Shown in pieces: positions 25,592-34,564 of a stretch of DNA of 64,000 bases; positions within the stretch are counted from its first letter, which is position 1, and the number at the start of each line of letters is the position of its first letter. A program made the translations under genes and the position numbers. Below the pieces are notes generated by a model. It was not told where the DNA came from, did no database searches, and worked only from the letters and a program-made list of their open reading frames with translations. Location of the stretch: positions 65,742-129,741 of the forward strand of contig NZ_LMIV01000003.1 in assembly GCF_001428865.1 (NCBI RefSeq), read 5' to 3'. The stretch comes from Sphingomonas sp. Root241 (GTDB lineage Bacteria; Pseudomonadota; Alphaproteobacteria; Sphingomonadales; Sphingomonadaceae).

Positions 25592-26883
25592 CGGGCGGCC
25601 GATCCCAGCGGGCGCACGTCGGCGCCACCCGATGGATCGAGCGGCGCGACGGTCGGCGGCTCGGTGGCGGACGATGCCCGACCGGTCTCCCGCGGCGTCG
25701 GTGACAAGGCGAACCACGACACGGTCCAGAAGACCAGCGCCATCGCCGCTATCAGGAAGTAGGTGTTCTGGAACCCGAGACGGTCATAGCCGATTCCGGC
25801 CAGCGGGGAGAGGATGGCGAGCCCGAGGGAATGCCCGAAGCTGACGCCCACCATGTACACCGTCGCGGCATGCCGTGCTTCGAAATGGTAGGCGATGTAC
25901 CGGAAGAGCGAGACGGCGAGGATCGGCAATTCGATCGCGTGCATCATCTTGCACGCCGAAATGGTGGCGGGGCCGATCGCCAGTCCCGACGCCGCGATGC
26001 GCAGGATCATGATCGCCGTGGCGATCATCAGGCCTCGCGTGGCGCCGATGCGCCGAACCAGGAAAGGCGCGAGGAACATGCCGCCGGCTTCCACGAATAT
26101 CTGCGCGGAATTGAGATAGCCGAACATCGCGTTCCCCGCCTCGGGCGTCGGGAACAACGACGAGAAGTAGAAGGGGAATTGCTGGTCGTAGACCAGATAC
26201 AGATTGGTCACGCCCAGGATGAGCACCATGAAGCCCCAGAATTTGGGCTGCGTGAAGAGAACCGCCGAATCCCGCGGTGTCAGCCGATCCGCGAGCAATT
26301 GCTCGCCGGCGTCCCTCTCCACGCGCGCGGCCGCCAGGATCGGCAGCAATACGATGCCCGCGACGCTGGCCAGGACGAAGTTGATGCCCGGGTCGATATT
26401 GTACAGCTCGCCGGAGAACATGGCCGCGCTGGCGAAGCCGAGCGAGCCCCACAGGCGCACCCGGCTATACTCGAACCCATATTTGCGGCCCACGCGATCG
26501 ACATAGCTTTCGAGCGCATAGCTCCCGGCGATGAAAGTGACGCCGAGATAGATGCCGCCGATCACTGCGCCGATCACGATGTTCCACCGCAGCAGCGGCG
26601 CATAGACGAAGCTGAAGAACAGCCCCGAGAGCACGACCAGCAAGGCGATGGCGGCGGGCACGACCCGGCGAAGGCCCATGCGGTCCGAGAGGTAGCCGTA
26701 GAGCGGCTGCGCGCACATGGCGCCAATGAAGTTCGCCGAGAAAACCGTTCCTGCCTCGACGCCGTTCAGACCGAGCCCGCGCGTCAGCCAGATGGACAGC
26801 AGCGACATGGTCATCGCCTGCGCGAAGAAGAAGCAGAACAGGAACGCGCTCAGCGCCGCGTAATTGCGCCTCGTGTCACCCAT
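25588..26883 (-). CDS. MFS oligosaccharide:proton symporter
   Basis: A 431-residue transporter with twelve predicted membrane segments, resembling the LacY/nucleoside-proton symporter branch of the MFS. A conserved loop DRMGLRR follows TM2, and the N-terminal half contains VRLWGSLGFA, typical of sugar symporters. ATG at 26883 is used because GAGGAA precedes it at good spacing; a longer start would place the operator inside the coding sequence. It is the first gene of the operon with GH88, and an 18-bp LacI-type operator overlaps its leader. Confidence 0.88.
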   Translation of the reverse strand: MGDTRRNYAALSAFLFCFFFAQAMTMSLLSIWLTRGLGLNGVEAGTVFSANFIGAMCAQPLYGYLSDRMGLRRVVPAAIALLVVLSGLFFSFVYAPLLRWNIVIGAVIGGIYLGVTFIAGSYALESYVDRVGRKYGFEYSRVRLWGSLGFASAAMFSGELYNIDPGINFVLASVAGIVLLPILAAARVERDAGEQLLADRLTPRDSAVLFTQPKFWGFMVLILGVTNLYLVYDQQFPFYFSSLFPTPEAGNAMFGYLNSAQIFVEAGGMFLAPFLVRRIGATRGLMIATAIMILRIAASGLAIGPATISACKMMHAIELPILAVSLFRYIAYHFEARHAATVYMVGVSFGHSLGLAILSPLAGIGYDRLGFQNTYFLIAAMALVFWTVSWFALSPTPRETGRASSATEPPTVAPLDPSGGADVRPLGSAAR

Positions 26884-26899
26884 CGCGGCTTCCTCTCTT

Positions 26900-26917
26900 T
26901 CTGTTATCGATATCATA
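26900..26917. promoter_or_regulatory. LacI-type operator 1 (transporter-GH88 promoter)
   Basis: TCTGTTATCGATATCATA differs at one position from the site at 26973. It is centred on the palindrome TATCGATA and lies 17 bp upstream of the transporter ATG, where bound repressor would block transcription. Confidence 0.8.
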
Positions 26918-26972
26918 TATGCCGCGCGCAGCGGCTCGGGGCAAGCGCGAAGCGATTGACCATGGATGAATT

Positions 26973-26990
26973 TCTGTTATCGATATCAGA
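26973..26990. promoter_or_regulatory. LacI-type operator 2 (lacI leader)
   Basis: TCTGTTATCGATATCAGA lies 55 bp upstream of the lacI-family ATG. A further half-site, CGATAACAGA, follows at 27018-27027. The spacing to operator 1 is 73 bp, close to seven helical turns, so cooperative binding or looping between the divergent promoters is possible. Confidence 0.8.
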
Positions 26991-27044
26991 AGGGTGTGCC
27001 CTGTGAGCACGCCTCAACGATAACAGAAGGCTGGGTGCTAACCA

Positions 27045-28112
27045 ATGGCGAAGAGAGACGAGCCGGATAGCGGCAACGGCTCCAAGCGGAGCAGCGTCAC
27101 CATCCATGACGTCGCGCGCCATGCGGGCGTTTCGTCGATGACCGTCTCTCGCGTGATGAACGGCGGCAAATATGTCAGCAAGGAGATGCAGCGAAAGGTC
27201 AACGCTTCGATCGAGGCGTTGAGCTATTCGCCGAACCTCACCGCGCGCAGCCTGAAGAGCGATGTCCGCATCGGGGCGCTCTACACCAATCCGAGTTCGT
27301 CGAATCTCGGCGCCTTCCTGATGGGTGCCTTTCGTCAGAGCGGCTCCAGCGGGTGCCAGTTCATGATCGAGCCGGGCGTCACCGAGGAGGAGGCGCTGGA
27401 GGGGCTCGAACGGTTGATCGAAGCCGGCATTGGCGGGATCATCCTTCCACCGCCTTTGTGCGACTCCGCTGAGATGCTCGCGAGAGTCGCGGCCGCCGGC
27501 GTGCTTCCTCTGTCCTTCGCCACCGCGATCCCCCGCGAGAATATTTCGGCGATCGTCGTCGACGACTATAAGGGCGCGTTCGACATGACTCGTCACCTGA
27601 TCGCGGCCGGGCATCGGGCGATCGGGTTCATTCAGGGCGACCCCCACCATTCGCCCTCGCAGAGGCGGGAACAGGGCTTCCGGGCAGCGCTTGCGGGTGC
27701 GGGGGTCCGGATCAAGCCCGAGTGGATCGTTCCGGGCCTCTTCACCTACAAGTCCGGTCTCGACGCGGCGCATCAGTTGCTGGGCATCTCGCCTCGCCCG
27801 ACGGCGATCTTCGCGAGCAATGACGACATGGCCGCTGCCGTATCCGCCGTCGCCCAGGGAATGGGCCTGTCGGTGCCGCGGGACCTGAGCATCGCGGGTT
27901 TCGACGACGCCCCCGTCGCCTCGACCGTCTGGCCCGAACTGACGACGATCAGGCAGCCGATCGCCGACATGGCCGCCACCGCCGTGGCGATGCTCGCCGA
28001 GCAGGTGCGCCAGGTCCGCAGCGGCGGTGACGGGAAAGCCAGTCATGTACGGGAAATGCTGACGCTGGTGGAACGCAACTCCACCGGACCTGCGCCCGAA
28101 ACCCGCGAGTGA
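27045..28112 (+). CDS. LacI-family transcriptional repressor of the carbohydrate locus
   Basis: A 355-residue regulator. The N-terminal helix-turn-helix (about residues 18-40, TIHDVARHAGVSSMTVSRVM) and hinge (NLTARSLKS) are classical, followed by a periplasmic-binding-protein-like effector domain with GHRAIGFIQGD and IAGFDDAPVAS. It is divergent from the transporter-GH88 operon. Its probable target is the motif TCTGTTATCGATATCAGA found beside its own gene, the GH97/GH43 divergent promoter and the TonB receptor promoter. The inducer is presumably an oligosaccharide or uronate intermediate. Confidence 0.94.
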   Translation: MAKRDEPDSGNGSKRSSVTIHDVARHAGVSSMTVSRVMNGGKYVSKEMQRKVNASIEALSYSPNLTARSLKSDVRIGALYTNPSSSNLGAFLMGAFRQSGSSGCQFMIEPGVTEEEALEGLERLIEAGIGGIILPPPLCDSAEMLARVAAAGVLPLSFATAIPRENISAIVVDDYKGAFDMTRHLIAAGHRAIGFIQGDPHHSPSQRREQGFRAALAGAGVRIKPEWIVPGLFTYKSGLDAAHQLLGISPRPTAIFASNDDMAAAVSAVAQGMGLSVPRDLSIAGFDDAPVASTVWPELTTIRQPIADMAATAVAMLAEQVRQVRSGGDGKASHVREMLTLVERNSTGPAPETRE

Positions 28113-28336
28113 GCGCCGGGGAGGGATCTGACGCGGCTCCCGGGGATCCTATCAAGGGGGGGAAGGCTTTGCAGACCTGCTCGCTGATTGAGACGCGACC
28201 CCTTGGATGAGAGTTCATATTCCTCCCGCCTCACCCGGCGTTGAGCGGCACTTATATACTTAACGGACTAGATGCAGATTCGTAACCGATATGGCGACGG
28301 GCCGGCACTCTCGAATTGATATAAGCTCGGAGGCGT

Positions 28337-29005
28337 TTAGCCTTCTTCCGAGCTTGGAGTGGCTTGAGGTGTAGCCGGAAATTCTGGAAGCGGCGGAAGC
28401 GCTACTCGACGCTTCTGAAGGTCCAGGAGTAGAGCCATCGACTGTCGAAACGATGCTGCAGCTTGTGTTCGCGTCTCATCGCTTTCCGTATGCTGAATAA
28501 GCCAGCGATCCTTGAAATAGATCGCCACTTCATTTGCTTCCTTGGCCAGCAAGTTCAGGCGGTCATAGAGGCCCTGCAAAGCGGCGGCGGATATCAGCAC
28601 TTCGTCAACGTTCGTGCGCCTTTGTGGTGTTTCAGCGACCTCCGCATCGGGATGCACCAAGCGGACGTGGATAACGCCATCTCGCAGTTTTTTATGATCG
28701 CCCACGTGAGTCAGGGTCTGCTTCACAAGGTTCTGTGTTTCAACAGGGATCGTGCCGTCAAATAAGCACACCGACGCTCGGATAATTCCAAGCTTGGCAT
28801 CCATCCCGTTCACCCGGCCGGAAACCTCCAACCACATACTAGGATGCAGTTCGAGAGCCATGCCTAGCGCAGCGTCTATTGCGCCTTCCAGCCAGTTCCA
28901 CGCTAAGCTGATAGCCCCGATCAGTTGCAACCGCTTGGCATCGACATCGGTTAGGAAATCGAATTCCTGATAGACACGATTAGATTCTGTGGAGCGACGG
29001 CGCAT
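28337..29005 (-). CDS. orphan protein with possible HEPN-like motif
   Basis: A 222-residue soluble, mostly helical protein not assigned to a named family. Features visible are a Trp-containing helix LAWNWLEGAIDAALGMAL (about residues 34-51) and KKLRDGVIHVRLV (about 104-116), whose R-x4-H pattern recalls the catalytic motif of HEPN ribonucleases. That match rests on one short motif only. The codon use is less GC-rich than the flanking carbohydrate genes, and the gene interrupts an otherwise coherent locus, suggesting acquisition by transfer. No partner gene is intact next to it. Confidence 0.6.
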   Translation of the reverse strand: MRRRSTESNRVYQEFDFLTDVDAKRLQLIGAISLAWNWLEGAIDAALGMALELHPSMWLEVSGRVNGMDAKLGIIRASVCLFDGTIPVETQNLVKQTLTHVGDHKKLRDGVIHVRLVHPDAEVAETPQRRTNVDEVLISAAALQGLYDRLNLLAKEANEVAIYFKDRWLIQHTESDETRTQAAASFRQSMALLLDLQKRRVALPPLPEFPATPQATPSSEEG

Positions 29006-29015
29006 GAGGCCTCCG

Positions 29016-29141
29016 ATGGAAAACGAAGACTAGAAGAACAGCCAACCAGACCAACAGCGGGACGAACTGTTGCGCCGTGCTCCCGCGACTCCCCCGATCA
29101 GCAATGAGGATATCCTCAAGCGCTCGAAGGAGTCTCACTGA
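29016..29141 (+). pseudogene. small broken reading frame divergent from the orphan gene
   Basis: ATG at 29016, preceded by GAGG at suitable spacing, reads five codons (MENED), meets TAG at 29031, then continues open in the same frame for 35 more codons to TGA at 29139-29141, ending ISNEDILKRSKESH. The post-stop part is hydrophilic and protein-like. It may be a relic of a small, antitoxin-sized gene disabled by one amber codon. The remaining gap to 29242 shows nothing recognisable. Confidence 0.35.
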
Positions 29142-29242
29142 AAGTATCGCTTGCGCCTCGTGCCTATTGGACGCGGCGTTTCGTAGATTTTAGAAAGCGA
29201 GCGTATCAGGTTGCCGGTAAGCCAACCGCGACGTCCTCACCC

Positions 29243-31186
29243 CTAAAGCGGCTCGAACAGGATCGCCTGGCCGCCGCTCGGCGCGAGCTCGAGCTCCAGC
29301 CGGTCCGAGGCGTGGACATCGCGGCTGGAGATCGCGACGGGCGTCTCCCTCGGTTGCGCCGCCGGGGGGCCGTCCGAGAACATGGTTGCGCGCCATCGGC
29401 CCTGTCCGAGGAAATCGAGCGGTATCTGGAGGTTTCGTGCCGCTTCGTTGGTCATGGCGCCGAGGAACCAGCGCCCGCCACGCCGCCGCGCGACGGCAAC
29501 ATGCTCGCCGATCGCGCCTCCGAGCGCGACGGTCTCGTCCCAGCTCGTCGGGCATGCGTCGAACCAGCGCAGCTCGGGCCAGGCGGCGTCCGACGCATAT
29601 TTGTCCGGCGCGTCGTACCAATAGAGGAAGGTGAGCGGATTGTAATAGACCGCCGCCATCGCGAGCTGATGCGCGTTGGTCGTCTGGTTCCGCTCATGGG
29701 CGTAGCAGATCGTATAGTCGATCGGCCCCGCGAGCGCGCGCGTGAAGGGCAGCGTGACGTTGTGCCGGGCGGTCGGGAACTGCTCGTTGCCGCGTACACC
29801 CTCGAGCGCGATATAGTTGGGCAGCGTGCGCTCCAGACCCGCCGGTCTCAGATTGTCATGGAGGTTCACCATCAACCGGTGACGCCCGCAGCGCTCGATC
29901 AGGTTGTAGATGAAATCCACATCTTCCTGGCGGCCTTCCCAGACGAAGCCGAACTTGATGCCGGCCACGCCCCAGTCGCGATAGGTGCGGACGATCGCGT
30001 CGAGCTGCCGCATCGCGGGTACGCGATCCACGTAGAGGATCATCCCGATCCCTTTGGCCTTCGCCGCGGCGATGATCCGCGCCATGTCGAGCCCGGCGAT
30101 CGGTACGGTGGCGTCGCTCGGATCGGTGCCGTCGCCATACCAATGGGCGTCGAACTCGACGAACTCGAGCCGGCGTTTCGCTGCGAAGTCGATACAGGCG
30201 AGCGCGCGCTCGGTGGTGTACGGCTTGCGGATGCGGAAGGCGCGGCCCGGGCGCACCCAGGAGACGTCCCCGAGCCGGTTGGGCGTCGCGAGCGACTGGA
30301 CCAGCCCCGCCCGCTCGAGCAGCTTGGCCGGGCTGAGCGATATCAGCACCACGCGCCACGGCGTCTCGAACGGGGCGTCCACGGCAAAGACGGGAGCGGC
30401 GTGCGTGTCGCCCGGGCCGGAATAGCCAGTGGCGCGCCCCGGGAAGCGCATGAGGTGCGTGACGATCGTGTCGCGCCCGGCCCCCTGGAACATGGTCCGG
30501 GGATAATGGAGCCGATCCGCCTCGCAGACGCTGAGGGCGATGCCCTGCGGCGTCGCGACATGGAGTGGGGGGTCCGCCAACGGGCCCTGGTCGGTGCTGG
30601 CGGTGAGGTCCGGATGTGGGGGCGGGACGAGCGCCTCCGGTGCCGACACCGCATATTCGCCTTCGTCCCGGCTGCTCCACACGCGCGAGCCGCTGGGGAA
30701 GCGCAAATGCGTGGCCTCTCCGCCGAGGCGAAAGGCCCGTGGTGCCAAGAGGACGTAGCGCACCGCCACGCCGTGGTCGTGCGCGGCGAGGCGAATGGCG
30801 AATTGCAGCGCCCGGTCCGGATCCTCGAATACGATTTCGAGCTCGTTCCGGATGCCGTCATAGATTTCGGCGATTCCGTAAGGCGGGCGCCAGCGCTCGC
30901 CGCGCCGGTGCATGCGGTGGCGCAGGTATCGCGCGCCGGGCCCGAGCGATTTCCCTTCGTGGAGGATCAACGCCAGCCGGGATGTTTCGAGGACGGGCAT
31001 GCCGTCCATGCTCGCCGACCAGCAGGGGAAGGGCTCCGCGGCATGCGGCAAGGCTAGCGCGGCGCGAATCCTCCCATTCGGCGAACGGACCTCCAGCAGC
31101 CGCGCCGGGCGGACGGTCGCGGCAGCGTCACCCGCCGCCGTCGCAGCGATGGCGCCCGAAATCAATTCGCGTCGACCGATCAGCAT
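29243..31186 (-). CDS. GH97 glycoside hydrolase (alpha-glucosidase SusB-like)
   Basis: A 647-residue secreted or periplasmic enzyme. A short N-terminal signal with an Arg pair (LIGRRELISG) is followed by the GH97 N-terminal beta-sandwich (residues about 35-270), the TIM barrel (about 280-560, with EFVEFDAHWYGDG, GIKFGFV and LMVNLHDNLRPAG) and a C-terminal beta domain. The barrel has Gly in the IKFGF strand where retaining GH97 alpha-galactosidases carry an Asp nucleophile, and keeps EGVRGNE, so it fits the inverting SusB-type subgroup. GGAGATGGG precedes the ATG at 31186. A LacI-type operator at 31264 is shared with the divergent GH43 gene. Confidence 0.9.
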   Translation of the reverse strand: MLIGRRELISGAIAATAAGDAAATVRPARLLEVRSPNGRIRAALALPHAAEPFPCWSASMDGMPVLETSRLALILHEGKSLGPGARYLRHRMHRRGERWRPPYGIAEIYDGIRNELEIVFEDPDRALQFAIRLAAHDHGVAVRYVLLAPRAFRLGGEATHLRFPSGSRVWSSRDEGEYAVSAPEALVPPPHPDLTASTDQGPLADPPLHVATPQGIALSVCEADRLHYPRTMFQGAGRDTIVTHLMRFPGRATGYSGPGDTHAAPVFAVDAPFETPWRVVLISLSPAKLLERAGLVQSLATPNRLGDVSWVRPGRAFRIRKPYTTERALACIDFAAKRRLEFVEFDAHWYGDGTDPSDATVPIAGLDMARIIAAAKAKGIGMILYVDRVPAMRQLDAIVRTYRDWGVAGIKFGFVWEGRQEDVDFIYNLIERCGRHRLMVNLHDNLRPAGLERTLPNYIALEGVRGNEQFPTARHNVTLPFTRALAGPIDYTICYAHERNQTTNAHQLAMAAVYYNPLTFLYWYDAPDKYASDAAWPELRWFDACPTSWDETVALGGAIGEHVAVARRRGGRWFLGAMTNEAARNLQIPLDFLGQGRWRATMFSDGPPAAQPRETPVAISSRDVHASDRLELELAPSGGQAILFEPL

Positions 31187-31263
31187 CCCATCTCCTCTCC
31201 CCCGCCGCGTTTCGCGATCATGGGTATCAACTATCTCTTGCGCAGGCACGCCGGACGCGTCAT

Positions 31264-31281
31264 TCTGGTATCGATAACAGA
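31264..31281. promoter_or_regulatory. LacI-type operator 3 (GH97/GH43 divergent promoter)
   Basis: TCTGGTATCGATAACAGA matches the reverse complement of operator 2 at 17 of 18 positions. It lies in the 136-bp gap between the divergent GH97 and GH43 genes, so one site could control both directions. Confidence 0.8.
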
Positions 31282-31322
31282 CGTACTGGATACGGCAAGT
31301 CGCAAAGAGGGGATGGGCAGAA

Positions 31323-33059
31323 ATGTCAGCTGGCCAACTGGACGGGCGGAGTATGAGGCGGGGCATTCGACTGCTCGCGGCGCTTTGGGCGGCGCAGGTC
31401 CCCGCGGACGCACAGCCGAACGACGGGCGCTGGTTCCCGGATCGCGGCGACGGAACCTATGCCAATCCCGTCCTGGCCGGCGACTATTCCGATCCGGATG
31501 TCGTGCGCGTCGGCGACGATTTCTACCTGACGGCGTCTTCCTTCACCAATGCTCCGGGCCTTCCGATCCTGCACTCGCGCGACCTGGTGAACTGGACGCT
31601 GATCGGCCATGCCCTGCCGGCCGTCCCGCCCGTGGCGCATTTCCGCACGCCGCGGCGGGGCGGCGGAGTCTGGGCGCCGGCGATCCGCCATCGCGGCGGG
31701 CGTTTCCTGATCTATTATCCGGATCCGGACTTCGGGATCTTCGTGCTGACCGCCGCCGATCCGCGCGGCCCCTGGTCCGCGCCCAAGCTCGTCGACGCGA
31801 CCAGGGGGGCGATCGATCCCGCGCCATTCTGGGACGACGACGGCACCGGCTGGCTCGTCCATGCCTATGCGGGCAGCCGTGCGGGCATATCCAATATGAT
31901 CGTCCTGAAGCGGCTCAACGCGGACGGCACCAAGACGGTGGGGAAGGCGCGCACGATCATCGACGGCGCCACGCTGCCGCCCGTGGCGACGAGTCTCGGC
32001 CTTCGCCCCTGGCAGACCACCGAAGGCCCCAAGCTCTACAAGCGCGGCGGCTGGTATTATGTGTTCGCTCCCAGCGGCAGCGTGAAGGGGGGATGGCAGG
32101 GCGTGTTCCGCAGCCGACGCATCGAGGGTCCCTATGAGGGGCGCAATGTCCTCGACCAGGGCGCGACCGAGATCAATGGACCGCATCAGGGCGCGTGGGT
32201 CACGACGCCGTCGGGCGAGGACTGGTTCGTGCATTTCCAGGATCGCGACAGCTATGGCCGCGTCGTCCATCTGCAGCCGATGCGCTGGCGCCAGGGATGG
32301 CCGGTCATCGGCGCCGATCCCGATGGGGACGGGCGGGGCGAACCCGTGCTCCAGCACCAGAAGCCGAATGTGCACCCGCAGCCGCGAACCGCGCCGGTGG
32401 CCGACGACGCGTTCGAGGGGCCGCTGTCGCTCGCCTGGCAATGGAACAGCAATCCGGGCGAGGACTGGTGGTCGCTGGTCGCCGGCAGGCTGCGCCTCAA
32501 GTCGATAAGTGGCTCGGCCAACCTCTACGAGGCGGGCAATCTGCTGTCGCAGAAGCTGCCGGGGCCGGCTTTCACTGCGACGACATTGCTCCGGTTCCGG
32601 CCGCTCCGGGCGGGAGAGCGTGCGGGACTGGCGATAATGGGGCAGCGTTACGCGTGGATCGGACTCGAGCGGCGCGGCAACGAGACGCAGCTCGTCCAGG
32701 GATGGCGCGACGGCGTCGAGCCCGCGATGGCCGAGCAGCGCAGCTTCGGGCCGGTGATCGCCGGCAGCGCGCCGATATGGCTGCGGCTTCAGGCGGAACC
32801 CGTGACGGTGCAGGTCGCCCCACCCGGATTCGAGCCCTATTGGCCGTCGATGCTGCGCGAGACGCACGCGCGGGTGCGGTTCAGCTACAGCCTCGACGGC
32901 GAGCATTTCGTCGCCTTCGGTCCGGCGTTCGAAACCCGGCCGGGCCGCTGGGTCGGCGCGCAGATCGGCCTTTTCGCGCAGGCGCAGGATGGCACGCCCG
33001 CCAGTGTCGCGACATCGGTCGGCTTCGCCGACTTCGACTCGTTCGGGATAACGCGATGA
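31323..33059 (+). CDS. GH43 beta-xylosidase/arabinofuranosidase-like enzyme
   Basis: A 578-residue two-domain enzyme. A signal peptide probably runs to about residue 31 (LLAALWAAQVPADAQ). The five-bladed GH43 propeller has the base Asp57 in DYSDPDVV, the pKa-modulating Asp in GAIDPAPFWDDDG and the acid Glu in TTEGPKLYK. A C-terminal beta-sandwich (about 365-575) of the beta-xylosidase/DUF1349 type follows. It should act on pentose side chains in the periplasm. ATG at 31323 is tentative; ATG at 31353 (MRRGIRLL) would give a more standard signal peptide. The stop overlaps the next gene as ATGA. Confidence 0.9.
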   Translation: MSAGQLDGRSMRRGIRLLAALWAAQVPADAQPNDGRWFPDRGDGTYANPVLAGDYSDPDVVRVGDDFYLTASSFTNAPGLPILHSRDLVNWTLIGHALPAVPPVAHFRTPRRGGGVWAPAIRHRGGRFLIYYPDPDFGIFVLTAADPRGPWSAPKLVDATRGAIDPAPFWDDDGTGWLVHAYAGSRAGISNMIVLKRLNADGTKTVGKARTIIDGATLPPVATSLGLRPWQTTEGPKLYKRGGWYYVFAPSGSVKGGWQGVFRSRRIEGPYEGRNVLDQGATEINGPHQGAWVTTPSGEDWFVHFQDRDSYGRVVHLQPMRWRQGWPVIGADPDGDGRGEPVLQHQKPNVHPQPRTAPVADDAFEGPLSLAWQWNSNPGEDWWSLVAGRLRLKSISGSANLYEAGNLLSQKLPGPAFTATTLLRFRPLRAGERAGLAIMGQRYAWIGLERRGNETQLVQGWRDGVEPAMAEQRSFGPVIAGSAPIWLRLQAEPVTVQVAPPGFEPYWPSMLRETHARVRFSYSLDGEHFVAFGPAFETRPGRWVGAQIGLFAQAQDGTPASVATSVGFADFDSFGITR

Positions 33060-34465
33060 CGCATGCGCGAATCTGCACGATGCTGCTCTGCGCCCCGCTT
33101 GCGCTGGCCTGCCTTCCAGCGGCGGCGCAGACGGCCGATGGCGGGCTGCGCATCCACGAACCGCCTGCGGGCAAGGCGTTCTGGTCGTACCTCAACGACG
33201 ATTTCACCGTTCGGGTGCGCATTCCGGGCGGCGTGTGGCGCGATCTCTACGAATATGACGTGAAGGTCGATCTGGATCGGCCGCAGGATGCCTCGATGGT
33301 GTTCTTCGACATCGCGGGCCCGGTCGAGGTCGCGGTGAAGAAGAACAACGGCGACGTGCGTCGCGTTCAGGTCCGCCCGGACTCCGCCGGGGTGCGCGCG
33401 AAGCTGGTGGGCAACACCGCCTATTTCCGGCTCGAGAAGCCCACGAACATCTCGGTCGAGTTCGACGGCGACCGGCTGCACAATCTGCATCTCTTCGCCA
33501 ACGCGCCGGAGCCGGAGCTGCCGCCGCCGGGGCCGGGTGTCGTCTATTTCGGTCCGGGCGTCCATCCGCTTCCCGAGGGGCAGAAAACGTTCCGCATTCC
33601 TTCCAACACCATCGTCGTGCTTGCCGGCGGGGCGCTCGTGCAGGGCAATATCGAGATACGCGACGCGGAGAATGTGCGCATCGTCGGTCACGGCATCATC
33701 GATCACCCGCAAGAAGGCATCACCATCGCCAATTCGCGCAACGTAACGGTGGACGGGCCGATCGTCCTCAATCCGAACCATTATACGCTTCTGTGCGGCC
33801 AGTCGGCGGGCGTCACCATCCGCAACCTCAAATCGTTCAGCGCCGCCAGCTGGAGCGACGGGCTGGACTTCATGAGCTGCTCCGACGTCCGCGTCGACGG
33901 CGTCTTCATGCGCAATTCGGACGATACGATCGCGATCTACGGCGGCCGCTGGGATTACAAGGGCGACGCGCGCCATTACCGGATCGCCAATTCGATCCTC
34001 TGGGCCGATGTCGCCCATCCGATCAATATCGGCCTGCACGGCACTCCCGATGCTGCGGAGGTGCTCGAGGATATCGAATTCCGCAATATCGACATCCTTG
34101 GCCATGACGAGGACGACCGCGACTATCAGGGCGCGATGGCGATCACCGACGGGGACAATAATCTGGTGCGCGACGTTCGCTTCGAGGACATCCGGATCGA
34201 CGATATCCAGGAAGGGATGCTGTTCAACTTCCGGGCCGTGTTCAACGCAAAGTACAGCCACGCCCCAGGGCGCGGAATCGAGAACATCACCCTCCGCAAC
34301 GTCCACTTCAAGGGCGGGGACATCAATCGTCCCGTCATCGCCGGCCATTCGGAGGACCGCCGCGTTCGCGGCGTCAGAATCGAGAATGTCACCGTCGGCG
34401 GCAAGCGGATCAGGCGTTCCGACATCGATGTCGGGCCGTTCGTGGACGATCTCGTCGTCCGGTAG
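33056..34465 (+). CDS. secreted beta-helix glycoside hydrolase, GH28/GH49-like
   Basis: A 469-residue protein with a signal peptide (cleavage after LPAAAQ, about residue 25), an N-terminal beta-sandwich (about 28-145) and a right-handed beta-helix (about 155-460). Two acidic clusters align with the catalytic aspartates of GH28 polygalacturonases and GH49 dextranases: SWSDGLDF and NSDDTIAIYGG. The His-Gly motif usual in GH28 is not seen at the expected place. The N-terminal beta-sandwich resembles GH49 organisation. It is the only candidate endo-acting enzyme of the locus and is translationally coupled to GH43. The substrate is open. Confidence 0.8.
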   Translation: MTHARICTMLLCAPLALACLPAAAQTADGGLRIHEPPAGKAFWSYLNDDFTVRVRIPGGVWRDLYEYDVKVDLDRPQDASMVFFDIAGPVEVAVKKNNGDVRRVQVRPDSAGVRAKLVGNTAYFRLEKPTNISVEFDGDRLHNLHLFANAPEPELPPPGPGVVYFGPGVHPLPEGQKTFRIPSNTIVVLAGGALVQGNIEIRDAENVRIVGHGIIDHPQEGITIANSRNVTVDGPIVLNPNHYTLLCGQSAGVTIRNLKSFSAASWSDGLDFMSCSDVRVDGVFMRNSDDTIAIYGGRWDYKGDARHYRIANSILWADVAHPINIGLHGTPDAAEVLEDIEFRNIDILGHDEDDRDYQGAMAITDGDNNLVRDVRFEDIRIDDIQEGMLFNFRAVFNAKYSHAPGRGIENITLRNVHFKGGDINRPVIAGHSEDRRVRGVRIENVTVGGKRIRRSDIDVGPFVDDLVVR

Positions 34466-34564
34466 CGGCGCGAGGACTCGGGCTCGCAACAGGAATCCAC
34501 ATTGCGGCCGCCCCCGGGAAAATACGGAGCACGTGACGATTCACCAAGAACCCTGTTGACATAT

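Noticed and set aside
28113..29242. Integrated element with attachment sites around the orphan gene
   Set aside because: No integrase, tRNA gene or flanking direct repeat could be found; only composition and context suggest transfer.
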